From Maribacter stanieri (GTDB lineage Bacteria; Bacteroidota; Bacteroidia; Flavobacteriales; Flavobacteriaceae), in assembly GCF_900112245.1 (NCBI RefSeq), contig NZ_FOYX01000001.1, forward strand, positions 1,413,856 through 1,477,855: 64,000 bases of DNA, written 5' to 3'. The notes beneath the pieces were generated by a model. It saw only the letters and a list, made by a program, of their open reading frames with translations. It made no database searches and had not been told where the DNA came from. Positions 54,153-62,527 of this stretch are shown piece after piece. The number at the start of each line of letters is the position of its first letter. Positions within the stretch are counted from its first letter, which is position 1. Both the position numbers and the translations under genes were made by a program.

Positions 54153-54182
54153 TTTATATCAATTTTGATTAATTGATATAAA
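54153..54182. promoter_or_regulatory. Perfect 12-bp inverted repeat upstream of GH16, candidate operator
   Basis: TTTATATCAATT (54153-54164) and AATTGATATAAA (54171-54182) are exact reverse complements around a 6-bp centre. The element is AT-only apart from two G/C bases per arm pair and has no T tract after it, so it is unlikely to be a terminator. It lies between the HTH regulator gene and GH16 and would suit a dimeric HTH protein. Confidence 0.6.
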
Positions 54183-54388
54183 TACCTGCTATTATTGACG
54201 ATTTATTATTATTTAGATGCAATTTTTGAATTGTATGTTTTTTGTATGGGTTAATATTTCGGAATTGGTAATCGGCTAAATTATATTGCAATAGCACGAA
54301 CTTGATGAAATGGAATCATAAAATTTTATGTTTCAAGTGTTTTATTAAGTAGAGAAATAATTAACTCAAACTTTAAATTAACAAGATT

Positions 54389-56491
54389 ATGAAAAAAATT
54401 ATGTATTTAATTTTAGCAATGTTTACGGTTTTTATGAGCTGTGATAATGACGATGTGGACATTCCGCCTACGCCAACAGCACCAACAAATCTTTCTGTAA
54501 CAACAGTAATAAGTGGTGACGGTTCAGGAGAAGTCACCTTTAATGCATCTGCCGATGATGCCCGGTTTTATCATTTTGATTTTGGTGATGGAACCAAAGG
54601 TTTGTCAAAGACAGGAAGTATAAGTAAAAAGTACGAAATGGTAGGTGATAATACCTATACCGTAAAAGTTACTGCAGGCTCTGGAAGTGCTCAAACTACC
54701 TCAGAGACCTTTGATGTCTCAGTAACACTTTCATTTACCGACCCAGAAACGGTTTCTTTTCTAACTAACGATTCTTCAAAAACTTGGTTTTTAGCAGCTT
54801 CACAACCTGGGCATTTAGGACTTGGTCCGGCTAGAGAAGGCATTGATGGTGATTGGTGGTATCCAAAATGGTATTCTGCTTCAGCATTTGAGAAATGTGG
54901 CTCTGAAGATTCTGATTGTCTTTGTGATGATGAACTTACTTTTTCTGTTGAAGAGAACGGTACTATGTCTTACACTTTGGACAATAAGGGGCAAACATAT
55001 TTTAATGTTGGTCACAAGGCAGTCGTAGGTGGTGCAGAAGATATTGATTTTTGTTACGAGTTTGATACTTCTGGAGCTAAGGCGGTAGCTCTTTCACAAG
55101 TATCTGGAAATGTACCTGAGGATCAAACTACTGGTATTCAATTGAATTTTTCTGATGAAGGATTTATGGGGTATTACGTAGGGTCATCTACCTATGAAAT
55201 ACTTTTTATTAGTGATACTCAATTATATGTTAGAACATATGATACGGAGAATGCGGATTTAGCTTGGTATCATAAATTTACATCTGCTGCCGCGGTTGAC
55301 GGCGGTGAAGAAAGTTTGGAGACCATTTATACTAATTTGGTATGGTCTGATGAGTTTGATGTTGATGGTGCACCTAATCCTGCAAATTGGACGTATGACC
55401 TTGGAGCAGGTGGCTGGGGTAACGGTGAAGCTCAAGAATATACAGATAGCTCGGATAATGTAATTGTGGAAGATGGCGTTCTTAAGATTACGGCACGTAG
55501 TTCAGGTGCTGTGGGTGGAGCAGTTCATTATTACGATGATGTGACCTTGGTAGCAACTGGCGGCGAAACGGCTAGTGTAGAAAATTTTGAAGGTGATGCA
55601 CCGGCATTTACAGATTTTGGAGGTGTTTCAACTGCAGTTATCGATAATCCAGATGCATCTGGTTTAAATACATCAAGTACAGTCGGAGAATCTACCAAAA
55701 ATAGTGGAGCTGAGGTTTGGGGCGGATCTTTCTTTGATATTACTTCGCCATTAGATTTAGTGACATTTTCTAGTATGGAGATTAAGACTTGGTCACCTGC
55801 AATAGGTGCGGTGGTTCGCTTGAAAATTGAAAATCAGGCAAATGCAGATGAGTTTTTTGAAGTAGATGCCAATACAACTGTTGCTGAGTCTTGGGAAACG
55901 CTAACCTTTGATCTTAGCTCGGCTCCTGCATTTAATTATGATAGAGTAGTGTTGTTCTTTGATTTCGGAGTAAGTCCTTCGGGTGATGCAGCTTATACTT
56001 CTGCTAGAATTAAATCTGAAAATTTATTTGAATTCACATATGGTAGAGTAGAGATTAGAGCAAAACTTCCTTCAGCTGGTGGTACTTGGCCTGCACTTTG
56101 GGCATTAGGTGCCAATTTTGATGAAGTAGGATGGCCTGCAACGGGTGAAATAGATATTATGGAGCATGTAGGTAACAACAGCAATACTATTAGCAGTGCG
56201 TTACATTATCCTGGTAATTTTGGTGGTAATGCAGTTGTAGGTAGTACTTCTGTAGAAACCGCAACGTCAGAATTTCATAACTATACAGTTGAATGGACTC
56301 CAGATAGTATTAAGTTCGTAGTTGATGGGGAGCTTGTCCATAATAGTTTAGTCAATAGTGCAACTACACCTTTTAATAGTGATTTCTTCCTAATTATGAA
56401 TATTGCAATGGGTGGCACACTAGGTGGAGCTATTGATGCTGAATTTACTCAAGATACCATGGAGGTTGATTATGTAAGGGTTTACCAATAG
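54389..56491 (+). CDS. GH16 laminarinase-type lipoprotein with a domain inserted in the catalytic domain
   Basis: The 700-residue protein has a lipoprotein signal (LAMFTVFMSC, Cys18). A PKD-type domain (about 30-112, FDFGDGT) and a second beta-rich domain (about 120-305) follow. GH16 begins near 316 (LVWSDEFD, GGWGNGEAQEYT). It is interrupted after about residue 372 by a 160-residue beta-rich, CBM-like segment and resumes near 534 (YTSARIKSENLFEFTYGRVEIRAKLP). The catalytic motif GEIDIMEHVG (about 585-594) carries nucleophile and acid/base glutamates. It should cut beta-1,3-glucan or mixed-linkage glucan at the cell surface. Confidence 0.93.
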   Translation: MKKIMYLILAMFTVFMSCDNDDVDIPPTPTAPTNLSVTTVISGDGSGEVTFNASADDARFYHFDFGDGTKGLSKTGSISKKYEMVGDNTYTVKVTAGSGSAQTTSETFDVSVTLSFTDPETVSFLTNDSSKTWFLAASQPGHLGLGPAREGIDGDWWYPKWYSASAFEKCGSEDSDCLCDDELTFSVEENGTMSYTLDNKGQTYFNVGHKAVVGGAEDIDFCYEFDTSGAKAVALSQVSGNVPEDQTTGIQLNFSDEGFMGYYVGSSTYEILFISDTQLYVRTYDTENADLAWYHKFTSAAAVDGGEESLETIYTNLVWSDEFDVDGAPNPANWTYDLGAGGWGNGEAQEYTDSSDNVIVEDGVLKITARSSGAVGGAVHYYDDVTLVATGGETASVENFEGDAPAFTDFGGVSTAVIDNPDASGLNTSSTVGESTKNSGAEVWGGSFFDITSPLDLVTFSSMEIKTWSPAIGAVVRLKIENQANADEFFEVDANTTVAESWETLTFDLSSAPAFNYDRVVLFFDFGVSPSGDAAYTSARIKSENLFEFTYGRVEIRAKLPSAGGTWPALWALGANFDEVGWPATGEIDIMEHVGNNSNTISSALHYPGNFGGNAVVGSTSVETATSEFHNYTVEWTPDSIKFVVDGELVHNSLVNSATTPFNSDFFLIMNIAMGGTLGGAIDAEFTQDTMEVDYVRVYQ

Positions 56492-56511
56492 AATTAATTT
56501 AATAAAAAGGG

Positions 56512-56545
56512 AAGCCGTCAAATTCATTTTTGACGGCTTTTTTGC
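56512..56545 (+). terminator. Rho-independent terminator of GH16
   Basis: The stem AAGCCGTCAAA / TTTTTGACGGCTT, with a short loop, is followed by a T tract. It ends the GH16 transcript. Confidence 0.88.
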
Positions 56546-56710
56546 TTGTAATTTATAAGGCTATTAGTAAAACGATTTGTTGAATTGGATTTAAAAGTGA
56601 GGTAAAAGAGTATTCAAGTTAATCCAGCATAGAAACTTGATAATATCCATGTTTTGTATTGTTATACATTAAATAACCTTTGCATAATAATATTGCAAAT
56701 AATTTAAAGA

Positions 56711-56821
56711 ATGAAAAATAATAAGGTTTACCCTACCATATGGCAAACAATGCCGTTCTCACTTGATGTGCTGGATATATGGAAAAGAAGACGAAAGTCA
56801 AAATCAAGATTGACGAAGTAA
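56711..56821 (+). CDS. Tiny ORF, 36-residue basic protein
   Basis: An ATG at 56711 opens 36 codons to TAA at 56819-56821. The product is MKNNKVYPTIWQTM..., has two Trp residues and ends in a cluster of Arg/Lys (WKRRRKSKSRLTK), so it is strongly basic and soluble. A loose promoter-like CCTTTG lies 30 bp upstream. A strong terminator begins 28 bp after the stop codon. This layout supports expression, but the family is unknown and chance cannot be excluded. Confidence 0.4.
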   Translation: MKNNKVYPTIWQTMPFSLDVLDIWKRRRKSKSRLTK

Positions 56822-56849
56822 TTATAGATTACTTTATTTTTTTAAAATA

Positions 56850-56877
56850 AAAAAGCCCCTTTTTAAAGGGGCTTTTT
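56850..56877. terminator. Bidirectional terminator between tiny convergent ORFs
   Basis: AAAAAGCCCCTTT / AAAGGGGCTTTTT is a perfect inverted repeat with a T tract on each strand. It can end the plus-strand tiny ORF and the minus-strand 40-residue ORF. Confidence 0.88.
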
Positions 56878-56918
56878 GTTAAAGTATTTTTTTAACAATA
56901 GGGTATGGTTTTAAAGGG

Positions 56919-57041
56919 TTAGACAATCCCGATTAGGGCTAAAAAGGCTCCTACTGCAACAACTGCTAAAAAAGCATTCATTGCAATAATGAGGATGGAT
57001 AGATAAGTTTCTACCCCTGTTTTAAATGATAAATTGTTCAT
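56919..57041 (-). CDS. Tiny membrane protein, 40 residues
   Basis: The ATG at 57041 opens 40 codons to TAA at 56919. It begins MNNLSFKTGVETYL and is then hydrophobic (ILIIAMNAFLAVVAVGAFLAL), a single membrane helix of about 22 residues. The terminator at 56850-56877 lies 42 bp after its stop. The layout and length resemble the 45-residue ORF at 57268-57405 on the same strand; both have a [ST]GV motif before the helix. The function is unknown. Confidence 0.5.
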   Translation of the reverse strand: MNNLSFKTGVETYLSILIIAMNAFLAVVAVGAFLALIGIV

Positions 57042-57267
57042 AACATTACCTACTTTAAAGTTACACTACTAAAGTTAGTTGAATTAAGCAACATTTATAT
57101 ACTTAAAGTGGTAAAAACTTACAAAATCGATGTAAAACCTTACTTTTTTGTGGTATGGGATTGTGAAAAAGCGCATTTCATCTATTAAAATTACATTTAA
57201 TCGATATGTAGTTTGTTTGGATTGTTCAAAAGCAAACTACCAACTTGTAAGTTTAGTTATGATAGAC

Positions 57268-57405
57268 CTATTTAATTATTCCCAACCAATCTGCTATTCC
57301 TGCTAATGGCACTGCTAAAAGTATAATGACTAAGCATGTAATCATTAATTTAAGAAATCCGTTGAGTATTTTAACTCCTGAAGTTAGTTCTTGTTCCATA
57401 ATCAT
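57268..57405 (-). CDS. Tiny membrane protein, 45 residues
   Basis: The frame opens at ATG 57405, or at ATG 57399 two codons later, and ends in TAG at 57268. The product begins MIMEQELTSGVKILNG and has a hydrophobic segment (LMITCLVIILLAVPLAGIA) with a charged end. It has the same organisation as the 40-residue ORF downstream on this strand and may be a diverged paralogue. It follows waaA by 177 bp. The function is unknown. Confidence 0.45.
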   Translation of the reverse strand: MIMEQELTSGVKILNGFLKLMITCLVIILLAVPLAGIADWLGIIK

Positions 57406-57581
57406 AGTTCTATTGTTCTGTACTCAATATAGGTATATCTGCCTTAAAGTACTGTGGAATAGGACTGTAAAATCGATTAACGTATCATATTATCAGTGCA
57501 AAGTATGAAATGAGAGGCTTCGAGAGCTCAAATTAATATTTTAGATTATAAAATAATAGCGCTAAGATAATTGAAGATTTC

Positions 57582-58829
57582 TCAATTTTTTACAGGAAAA
57601 ACTGACTTTAATTCATCTACGATTCTTTTTGTAGCTCCAGCTTTTTCTTGAATATAATTGGCATTGATTTGTCCTATTTTCAACCGATACTTATTATTTT
57701 CAGAATAAGTATTTACAAGATTATTGAATTGACTTGAATCTTTTATAGAATTTACACCGCCCAGTTGAACTAATTCTTCCGCCTCTGCGAATCCATTAAA
57801 ATTTGGGCCTATAATAACAGGTATACCAAAAACGGCAGGTTCTAAGGTATTGTGTAAACCAGTAACAAAACCACCACCAACATATGCTAGATCGGCATAG
57901 CTGTAGATTTTGGTTAATATGCCAATAGTGTCAATTATAAGGACTTCATAGTCTTCAATCGCAATGTTCTCCAATTCGGAAAAACGAGCCACAGGTTTTT
58001 TTATAGCTTCAATTATTTCCTCAACATGTTTGTTTTTTATAGTATGTGGTGCAATAACAAATTTGATGGGTAGCGAAGTGTTATTTATATATTCTACTAT
58101 CAACTTCTCATCTTCTGGCCATGTGCTTCCCAATACAAAACAAAATTGATTTTGTTTGAAATGCGCCATAAATTCCAGTGAATTATTGCGGTCTAAAATT
58201 TCAGTGACCCTATCAAATCGGGTATCTCCTGCTACAGTTACATTTTTGAAATCAATTGAATTTAATAACTCTTTGGACTTTTTATTTTGAACAAAGAAAT
58301 GTGAGAAATTGGTTAATGCTTTTCTCATAAAACTTCCATACCATTTAAAGAAATTTTGGTTGTTTTTAAACAGGGCAGAAATTAAAAATGTTGGTGTATT
58401 TACGCTGTTTAATGCAGCTAAATAATTTGGCCAAATTTCATATTTAATAAATATTGCTAAATCAGGGTGTGCCGCTTCTAGAAATTTGTGGACATTTTTT
58501 TTAGTGTCCAGAGGTAAATAACAAATGACATCAGCAACTTTACTATTTTTTTTCACTTCATATCCTGATGGGGAAAAGAAAGTAAGTAAGAATTTATGAT
58601 TTGGGTATAGAAGTTTCAGTTTTTCCATAACCGGTAGGCCTTGCTCATATTCACCTAAAGACGCTGCATGTATCCATATAACCTTATCGGTTTTTGAAAT
58701 GGTATCTTTAATAAGATTAAATGTTTCTTTTCTTCCATTAACAAACAATGAAAGTTTAGGGTTTACCAATGCCAGCAACTTAAGAATTGCAGACGCACTA
58801 ATGACAATAAGATTATAAAGAAAGTACAA
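57582..58829 (-). CDS. waaA: 3-deoxy-D-manno-octulosonic acid (Kdo) transferase WaaA
   Basis: The 415-residue protein is the Kdo transferase (KdtA/WaaA) of lipid A-core synthesis. It has an N-terminal membrane anchor (about 4-25) and the glycosyltransferase-N motif WIHAASLGEYEQGLPV. In the C-terminal half are LGSTWPEDE and the GGGFVTGLHNTLEPAVFGIPVIIGPNF sugar-nucleotide region. It adds Kdo from CMP-Kdo to lipid IVA at the inner membrane. It is divergent from the DegT-type aminotransferase gene, 90 bp away. Confidence 0.95.
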   Translation of the reverse strand: MYFLYNLIVISASAILKLLALVNPKLSLFVNGRKETFNLIKDTISKTDKVIWIHAASLGEYEQGLPVMEKLKLLYPNHKFLLTFFSPSGYEVKKNSKVADVICYLPLDTKKNVHKFLEAAHPDLAIFIKYEIWPNYLAALNSVNTPTFLISALFKNNQNFFKWYGSFMRKALTNFSHFFVQNKKSKELLNSIDFKNVTVAGDTRFDRVTEILDRNNSLEFMAHFKQNQFCFVLGSTWPEDEKLIVEYINNTSLPIKFVIAPHTIKNKHVEEIIEAIKKPVARFSELENIAIEDYEVLIIDTIGILTKIYSYADLAYVGGGFVTGLHNTLEPAVFGIPVIIGPNFNGFAEAEELVQLGGVNSIKDSSQFNNLVNTYSENNKYRLKIGQINANYIQEKAGATKRIVDELKSVFPVKN

Positions 58830-58887
58830 ACTGATGCTTTTGGGCTAAATTACGTTTCTTTCCATAAAATTAGTGTCGCCTGTTTCG

Positions 58888-58895
58888 TATTTTTG
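58888..58895 (+). promoter_or_regulatory. Putative -7 promoter box of the aminotransferase gene
   Basis: TATTTTTG matches TAnnTTTG. Transcription would begin near 58901, giving a leader of about 19 nt before the ATG at 58920. Confidence 0.5.
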
Positions 58896-58919
58896 TATCA
58901 CTTCATGTAATTTCAAGAG

Positions 58920-60074
58920 ATGAAAAAGATACAAATGGTAGACCTTGGCGGTCAATACCAAGAAATAAAAGATCAGGTAAATACTTCTATTACCCAAATA
59001 TTAGAAACTTCGGCATTTATAAATGGTCCAGAGGTTCATGCATTTCAAAAGGAATTAGAGGAATATCTTCAGGTTAAACATGTAATTCCGTGTGCAAATG
59101 GTACTGATGCACTTCAGATAGCTATGATGGGGCTAGGTCTTAAACCTGGTGACGAGGTTATTACAGCAGATTTTACTTTTGCCGCTACCGTAGAGGTAAT
59201 TGCATTATTGCAATTAACCCCTGTTCTAGTAGATGTATATCCAGACACTTTCAATATTGATATAGAAGCCATAGAAAAAGCAATAACGCCAAAAACGAAG
59301 GCAATAGTGCCTGTACATCTTTTTGGCCAATGTGCTAATATGGATGCTATACTTGATTTGGCTAAAAAGCATGATTTGTTTGTAATTGAGGATAATGCAC
59401 AAGCAATTGGCGCTAAATATCTTTCAAAAGACGGTACAAAGCATATGGCAGGTAGTATGGGGCATGTTGGTGCTACATCATTTTTTCCTTCTAAAAATTT
59501 AGGTTGTTATGGCGACGGTGGTGCAATTTTTACAAATGATGATGAACTGGCGCATACATTACGTGGTATTGTAAATCATGGTATGTATGAACGCTACCAT
59601 CATGATGTGGTAGGAGTAAACTCAAGACTAGACTCTATACAAGCAGCGGTGCTACGAGCTAAACTGCCGAAATTAGATGGTTATTGTGAGGCTAGAAGAA
59701 ATGCTGCACGTGCCTACTCAAAAGCATTTGAGGGACAAGAACATATTATTACTCCGGTTACTGTAAATAATTGTGAAGGTATTTGTGATGTTTGTGATTG
59801 CCATGTTTTTCATCAGTATACTTTAAGAATTACAAATGGAAAAAGAGATGAATTAGGACAATTTTTAGCTAAAAATGAAGTTCCATTTGGCGTATACTAT
59901 CCAATTCCGCTACACAAGCAAAAAGCTTACGTAGATGAAAGATATAACGAAGAAGATTTTCCGATAACTAATCAGTTAGTGAAAGAGGTTATTTCGTTAC
60001 CGATGCATACCGAACTTGATGAAGAACAGATCAACTACATTACTCAGTTGATTATCGGTTTTGTTAATGAATAG
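58920..60074 (+). CDS. DegT/DnrJ/EryC1/StrS-family aminotransferase
   Basis: The 384-residue PLP enzyme starts MKKIQMVDLGGQYQEIKDQV and has the PLP-site residues in ANGTDALQIAM, EDNAQAIGA and the Schiff-base Lys192 in FFPSKNLGCYGDGG. The family makes amino sugars for lipopolysaccharide or capsules. Odd: a Cys-rich insertion at residues 285-294 (CEGICDVCDC, four cysteines) lies before the HVFHQYTL segment and could bind metal. galE follows after 44 bp, and waaA is divergent, supporting a surface-glycan role. Confidence 0.92.
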   Translation: MKKIQMVDLGGQYQEIKDQVNTSITQILETSAFINGPEVHAFQKELEEYLQVKHVIPCANGTDALQIAMMGLGLKPGDEVITADFTFAATVEVIALLQLTPVLVDVYPDTFNIDIEAIEKAITPKTKAIVPVHLFGQCANMDAILDLAKKHDLFVIEDNAQAIGAKYLSKDGTKHMAGSMGHVGATSFFPSKNLGCYGDGGAIFTNDDELAHTLRGIVNHGMYERYHHDVVGVNSRLDSIQAAVLRAKLPKLDGYCEARRNAARAYSKAFEGQEHIITPVTVNNCEGICDVCDCHVFHQYTLRITNGKRDELGQFLAKNEVPFGVYYPIPLHKQKAYVDERYNEEDFPITNQLVKEVISLPMHTELDEEQINYITQLIIGFVNE

Positions 60075-60087
60075 TTGCAACGTTTTT

Positions 60088-60095
60088 TAACTTTG
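60088..60095 (+). promoter_or_regulatory. Possible -7 promoter box of galE
   Basis: TAACTTTG matches TAnnTTTG 24 bp before the galE ATG. galE may thus have its own promoter besides read-through. Confidence 0.4.
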
Positions 60096-60118
60096 ATAAT
60101 CTTCAAAAAATATAGTAA

Positions 60119-61135
60119 ATGAAAGTATTAGTAACTGGTGGATTAGGATTTATAGGGTCGCATACTGTAGTGGAGCTTCAAAACAAAGGTTTTGATGTTG
60201 TCATTATAGATGATTGTTCAAATTCTGATGAAAATGTACTTGATGGTATACAAGCGATTACCGGAAAGAAGCCACTTTATGAGAAGCTAGATTTAAAAGA
60301 AAAACATAAGGTTGAGGACTTTTTTCAAAGGCACCAAGACGTTGAAGGTGTTATTCACTTTGCTGCTTCAAAAGCTGTGGGTGAAAGTGTAGAGAAACCA
60401 TTATTGTACTATGAAAATAACATTGGTACTTTAGTATATATTTTGAAAGAACTTTGTAATAAAAATAAAGCGAGTTTTATCTTTAGTTCTTCTTGTACAG
60501 TATATGGTCAGGCAGATAAAATGCCAATTACAGAAGATGCGCCTGTAAAGGTTGCCGAATCTCCATATGGTAATACCAAGCAAATGGGCGAAGAGATTAT
60601 CTCAGATACCTGTAAAGTTACACCTAGTTTAAATGCTATAGCATTGCGCTATTTCAACCCAATGGGAGCTCATCCTAGTGGAGAAATAGGGGAGTTGCCA
60701 AAAGGTGTTCCGCAGAATTTGGTTCCATTCATTACACAAACGGGTATTGGACTTAGACAAGAGTTATCTGTATTTGGGGATGACTATCCTACGCCAGATG
60801 GTACATGTATTAGAGACTATATTTATGTTGTGGATCTAGCAAAAGCCCATGTTGTTGCTTTAGAACGTTTATTGAACGGTAAAAATGAAGCTAACTATGA
60901 GGTTTTCAATGTAGGTACGGGAACTGGAAGTTCTGTTTTGGAAGCAATACAAAGTTTTGAGAAAGTTTCTGGTAGAAAATTGAATTATAAAATTGTAGAT
61001 AGAAGACCTGGGGATATTACGTCAGCTTATGCAGATACTACAAAAGCAAATAAGGTATTGGGCTGGAAAGCGGAGTATACTTTAGAAGAAGCCATGAATT
61101 ATGCATGGATCTGGGAGCAGAAAATACGTGACTGA
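60119..61135 (+). CDS. galE: UDP-glucose 4-epimerase
   Basis: The 338-residue short-chain dehydrogenase-type enzyme interconverts UDP-glucose and UDP-galactose. It has the NAD loop GGLGFIGSH (residues 7-15), the Ser/Thr site FSSSCTVYG and the catalytic YxxxK (YGNTK). Conserved LRYFNPMGAHPSGEIGE and GDGTCIRDYIYVVDLA-type segments follow. It supplies galactose for surface glycans and galactose use. It lies 44 bp after the aminotransferase and ends at a strong terminator. Confidence 0.96.
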   Translation: MKVLVTGGLGFIGSHTVVELQNKGFDVVIIDDCSNSDENVLDGIQAITGKKPLYEKLDLKEKHKVEDFFQRHQDVEGVIHFAASKAVGESVEKPLLYYENNIGTLVYILKELCNKNKASFIFSSSCTVYGQADKMPITEDAPVKVAESPYGNTKQMGEEIISDTCKVTPSLNAIALRYFNPMGAHPSGEIGELPKGVPQNLVPFITQTGIGLRQELSVFGDDYPTPDGTCIRDYIYVVDLAKAHVVALERLLNGKNEANYEVFNVGTGTGSSVLEAIQSFEKVSGRKLNYKIVDRRPGDITSAYADTTKANKVLGWKAEYTLEEAMNYAWIWEQKIRD

Positions 61136-61157
61136 TTTTTTACGGTTTAACAATATT

Positions 61158-61191
61158 AATAAGGGGAAATATAGCTATATTTCCCCTTATT
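61158..61191. terminator. Terminator after galE (bidirectional palindrome)
   Basis: ATAAGGGGAAATATAG / CTATATTTCCCCTTAT is a perfect 32-bp palindrome, then a short T-rich stretch. Confidence 0.8.
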
Positions 61192-61211
61192 TAATTTAAA
61201 GACCACCTTTT

Positions 61212-62483
61212 ATGAAAAATTCTTTACTAGTTTTATTCTTACTTATTTTCACGGTAACATCTGCCCAAGACACCTACCTTCAATGCGGTAAAATTGTGGA
61301 TGTTGAATCAGGTAAAATATTGTCTGAGAAGACCATCTTCATTTCAGGAAAGAAAATAAAGGAAATTAAGAATGGTTATGTGGTTGGTAGTGCCGCTGAT
61401 CAAGTGGTAGATTTAAAATCTAAGACAGTCTTACCTGGGTTTATAGATATGCATGTTCATATTGAAAGTGAGTCTAGTCCATCTAGGTATTTAGAAGCTT
61501 TCACCAAAAACGAAGCTGATGTAGCATTTCAATCTACGGTTTACGCAGAAAAAACATTAATGGCCGGTTTTACCACGGTACGTGATTTGGGTGGGTCAGG
61601 AGTTAATATTGCACTTAAGAATGCCATTAACAAAGGTACAATTGTAGGTCCTCGCATTTTTACTGCAGGTAAAGCTCTTGCTTCTACGGGTGGTCATGCC
61701 GATCCAACTAATGGAAGAAGTAATGAGTTAATGGGTGATCCAGGTCCAAAAGAAGGTGTTGTTAATTCTCCTGAAGATGGTAGAAAAGCTGTTCGTCAAC
61801 GTTACAAAGAAGGTGCAGATGTTATTAAAATAACTGCTACTGGCGGAGTATTAAGTGTTGCAAAAAGTGGTCAAAATCCTCAGTTTACTATTGAGGAAAT
61901 AAAGGCGATTACAGAAACTGCTAATGATTACGGTATGCTTACTGCCGCACACGCACATGGCGACGAAGGTATGCAAAGAGCCATTTTAGGTGGAATTAAA
62001 ACAATAGAGCATGGAACATTGATGTCTGAGGAAACTATGGACTTAATGATAAAACACAATACCTATATGGTGCCAACAATATCTGCAGGTCAAGAAGCGG
62101 CGAGATTGGCAAAAATTCCTAATTATTTACCACCCGTAGTTGCTAAAAAGGCATTGGAAATTGGACCAAAATTGAATGCCACTTTTGCCAAGGCTTATAA
62201 AAAAGGTGTAAGTATGGCTTTCGGTACAGATTCAGGTGTATCGCCTCATGGAGATAACGCAAAAGAGTTCGTTTACATGCATAAAGCTGGTATGCCAATA
62301 ATTGAAACGTTACGTTCGGCAACTATTACCAATGCAATGCTTTTAGGTGAAAATGAGCGAGGTCAAATTAAAGAAGGTTATATAGCTGATATTGTAGCTG
62401 TAAATGAGAATCCTCTAAACAATGTAGAAACACTTACAGATGTAATTTTTGTAATGAAAGAAGGTGTTGTTTACAAGAAATAG
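61212..62483 (+). CDS. Exported amidohydrolase-family protein
   Basis: The 423-residue protein has a signal peptide of about 18 residues (LLVLFLLIFTVTSAQ), so it acts in the periplasm or is secreted. The metal-site motif HVHIES carries His81 and His83. ADVIKITATGGVLS, HAHGDEGMQRAI and FGTDSGVSPHGDNAKEF supply further ligands. It belongs to the imidazolonepropionase-like amidohydrolases, many of which are Xaa-Pro or Xaa-Arg dipeptidases. The substrate is not clear. Confidence 0.92.
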   Translation: MKNSLLVLFLLIFTVTSAQDTYLQCGKIVDVESGKILSEKTIFISGKKIKEIKNGYVVGSAADQVVDLKSKTVLPGFIDMHVHIESESSPSRYLEAFTKNEADVAFQSTVYAEKTLMAGFTTVRDLGGSGVNIALKNAINKGTIVGPRIFTAGKALASTGGHADPTNGRSNELMGDPGPKEGVVNSPEDGRKAVRQRYKEGADVIKITATGGVLSVAKSGQNPQFTIEEIKAITETANDYGMLTAAHAHGDEGMQRAILGGIKTIEHGTLMSEETMDLMIKHNTYMVPTISAGQEAARLAKIPNYLPPVVAKKALEIGPKLNATFAKAYKKGVSMAFGTDSGVSPHGDNAKEFVYMHKAGMPIIETLRSATITNAMLLGENERGQIKEGYIADIVAVNENPLNNVETLTDVIFVMKEGVVYKK

Positions 62484-62527
62484 CTAAGTTGATAATTACT
62501 TTTTTATTTAATAGTTAGAATTGGTGC

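Larger units (their letters stand above)
54083..54388. other. 306-bp GH16 promoter region
   Basis: This spacer precedes the GH16 gene. It contains two tandem 11-bp repeats (ATTACCACAAC, 54103-54124) and a perfect 12-bp inverted repeat with a 6-bp centre (54153-54182). No ORF or RNA gene is evident and no clean TAnnTTTG box was found. Confidence 0.5.
56546..57581. other. 1-kb stretch without normal-length genes
   Basis: Between the GH16 terminator and waaA there is no ORF of ordinary length. I find three tiny ORFs (56711-56821 plus; 56919-57041 minus; 57268-57405 minus) and a bidirectional terminator at 56850-56877. The remainder (56546-56710, 57042-57267, 57406-57581) shows nothing I can assign. 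Confidence 0.5.

Noticed and set aside
54153-54182. Terminator of the propeller-HTH regulator gene
   Set aside because: The inverted repeat is almost entirely A/T and lacks a T tract, so it would form a weak terminator; its place in the GH16 promoter fits an operator better.
49676-56491. A SusC/SusD polysaccharide utilisation locus
   Set aside because: No SusC or SusD pair adjoins the GH16, DUF1593 or regulator genes. The TonB-type receptors in the window lie elsewhere and have other partners.
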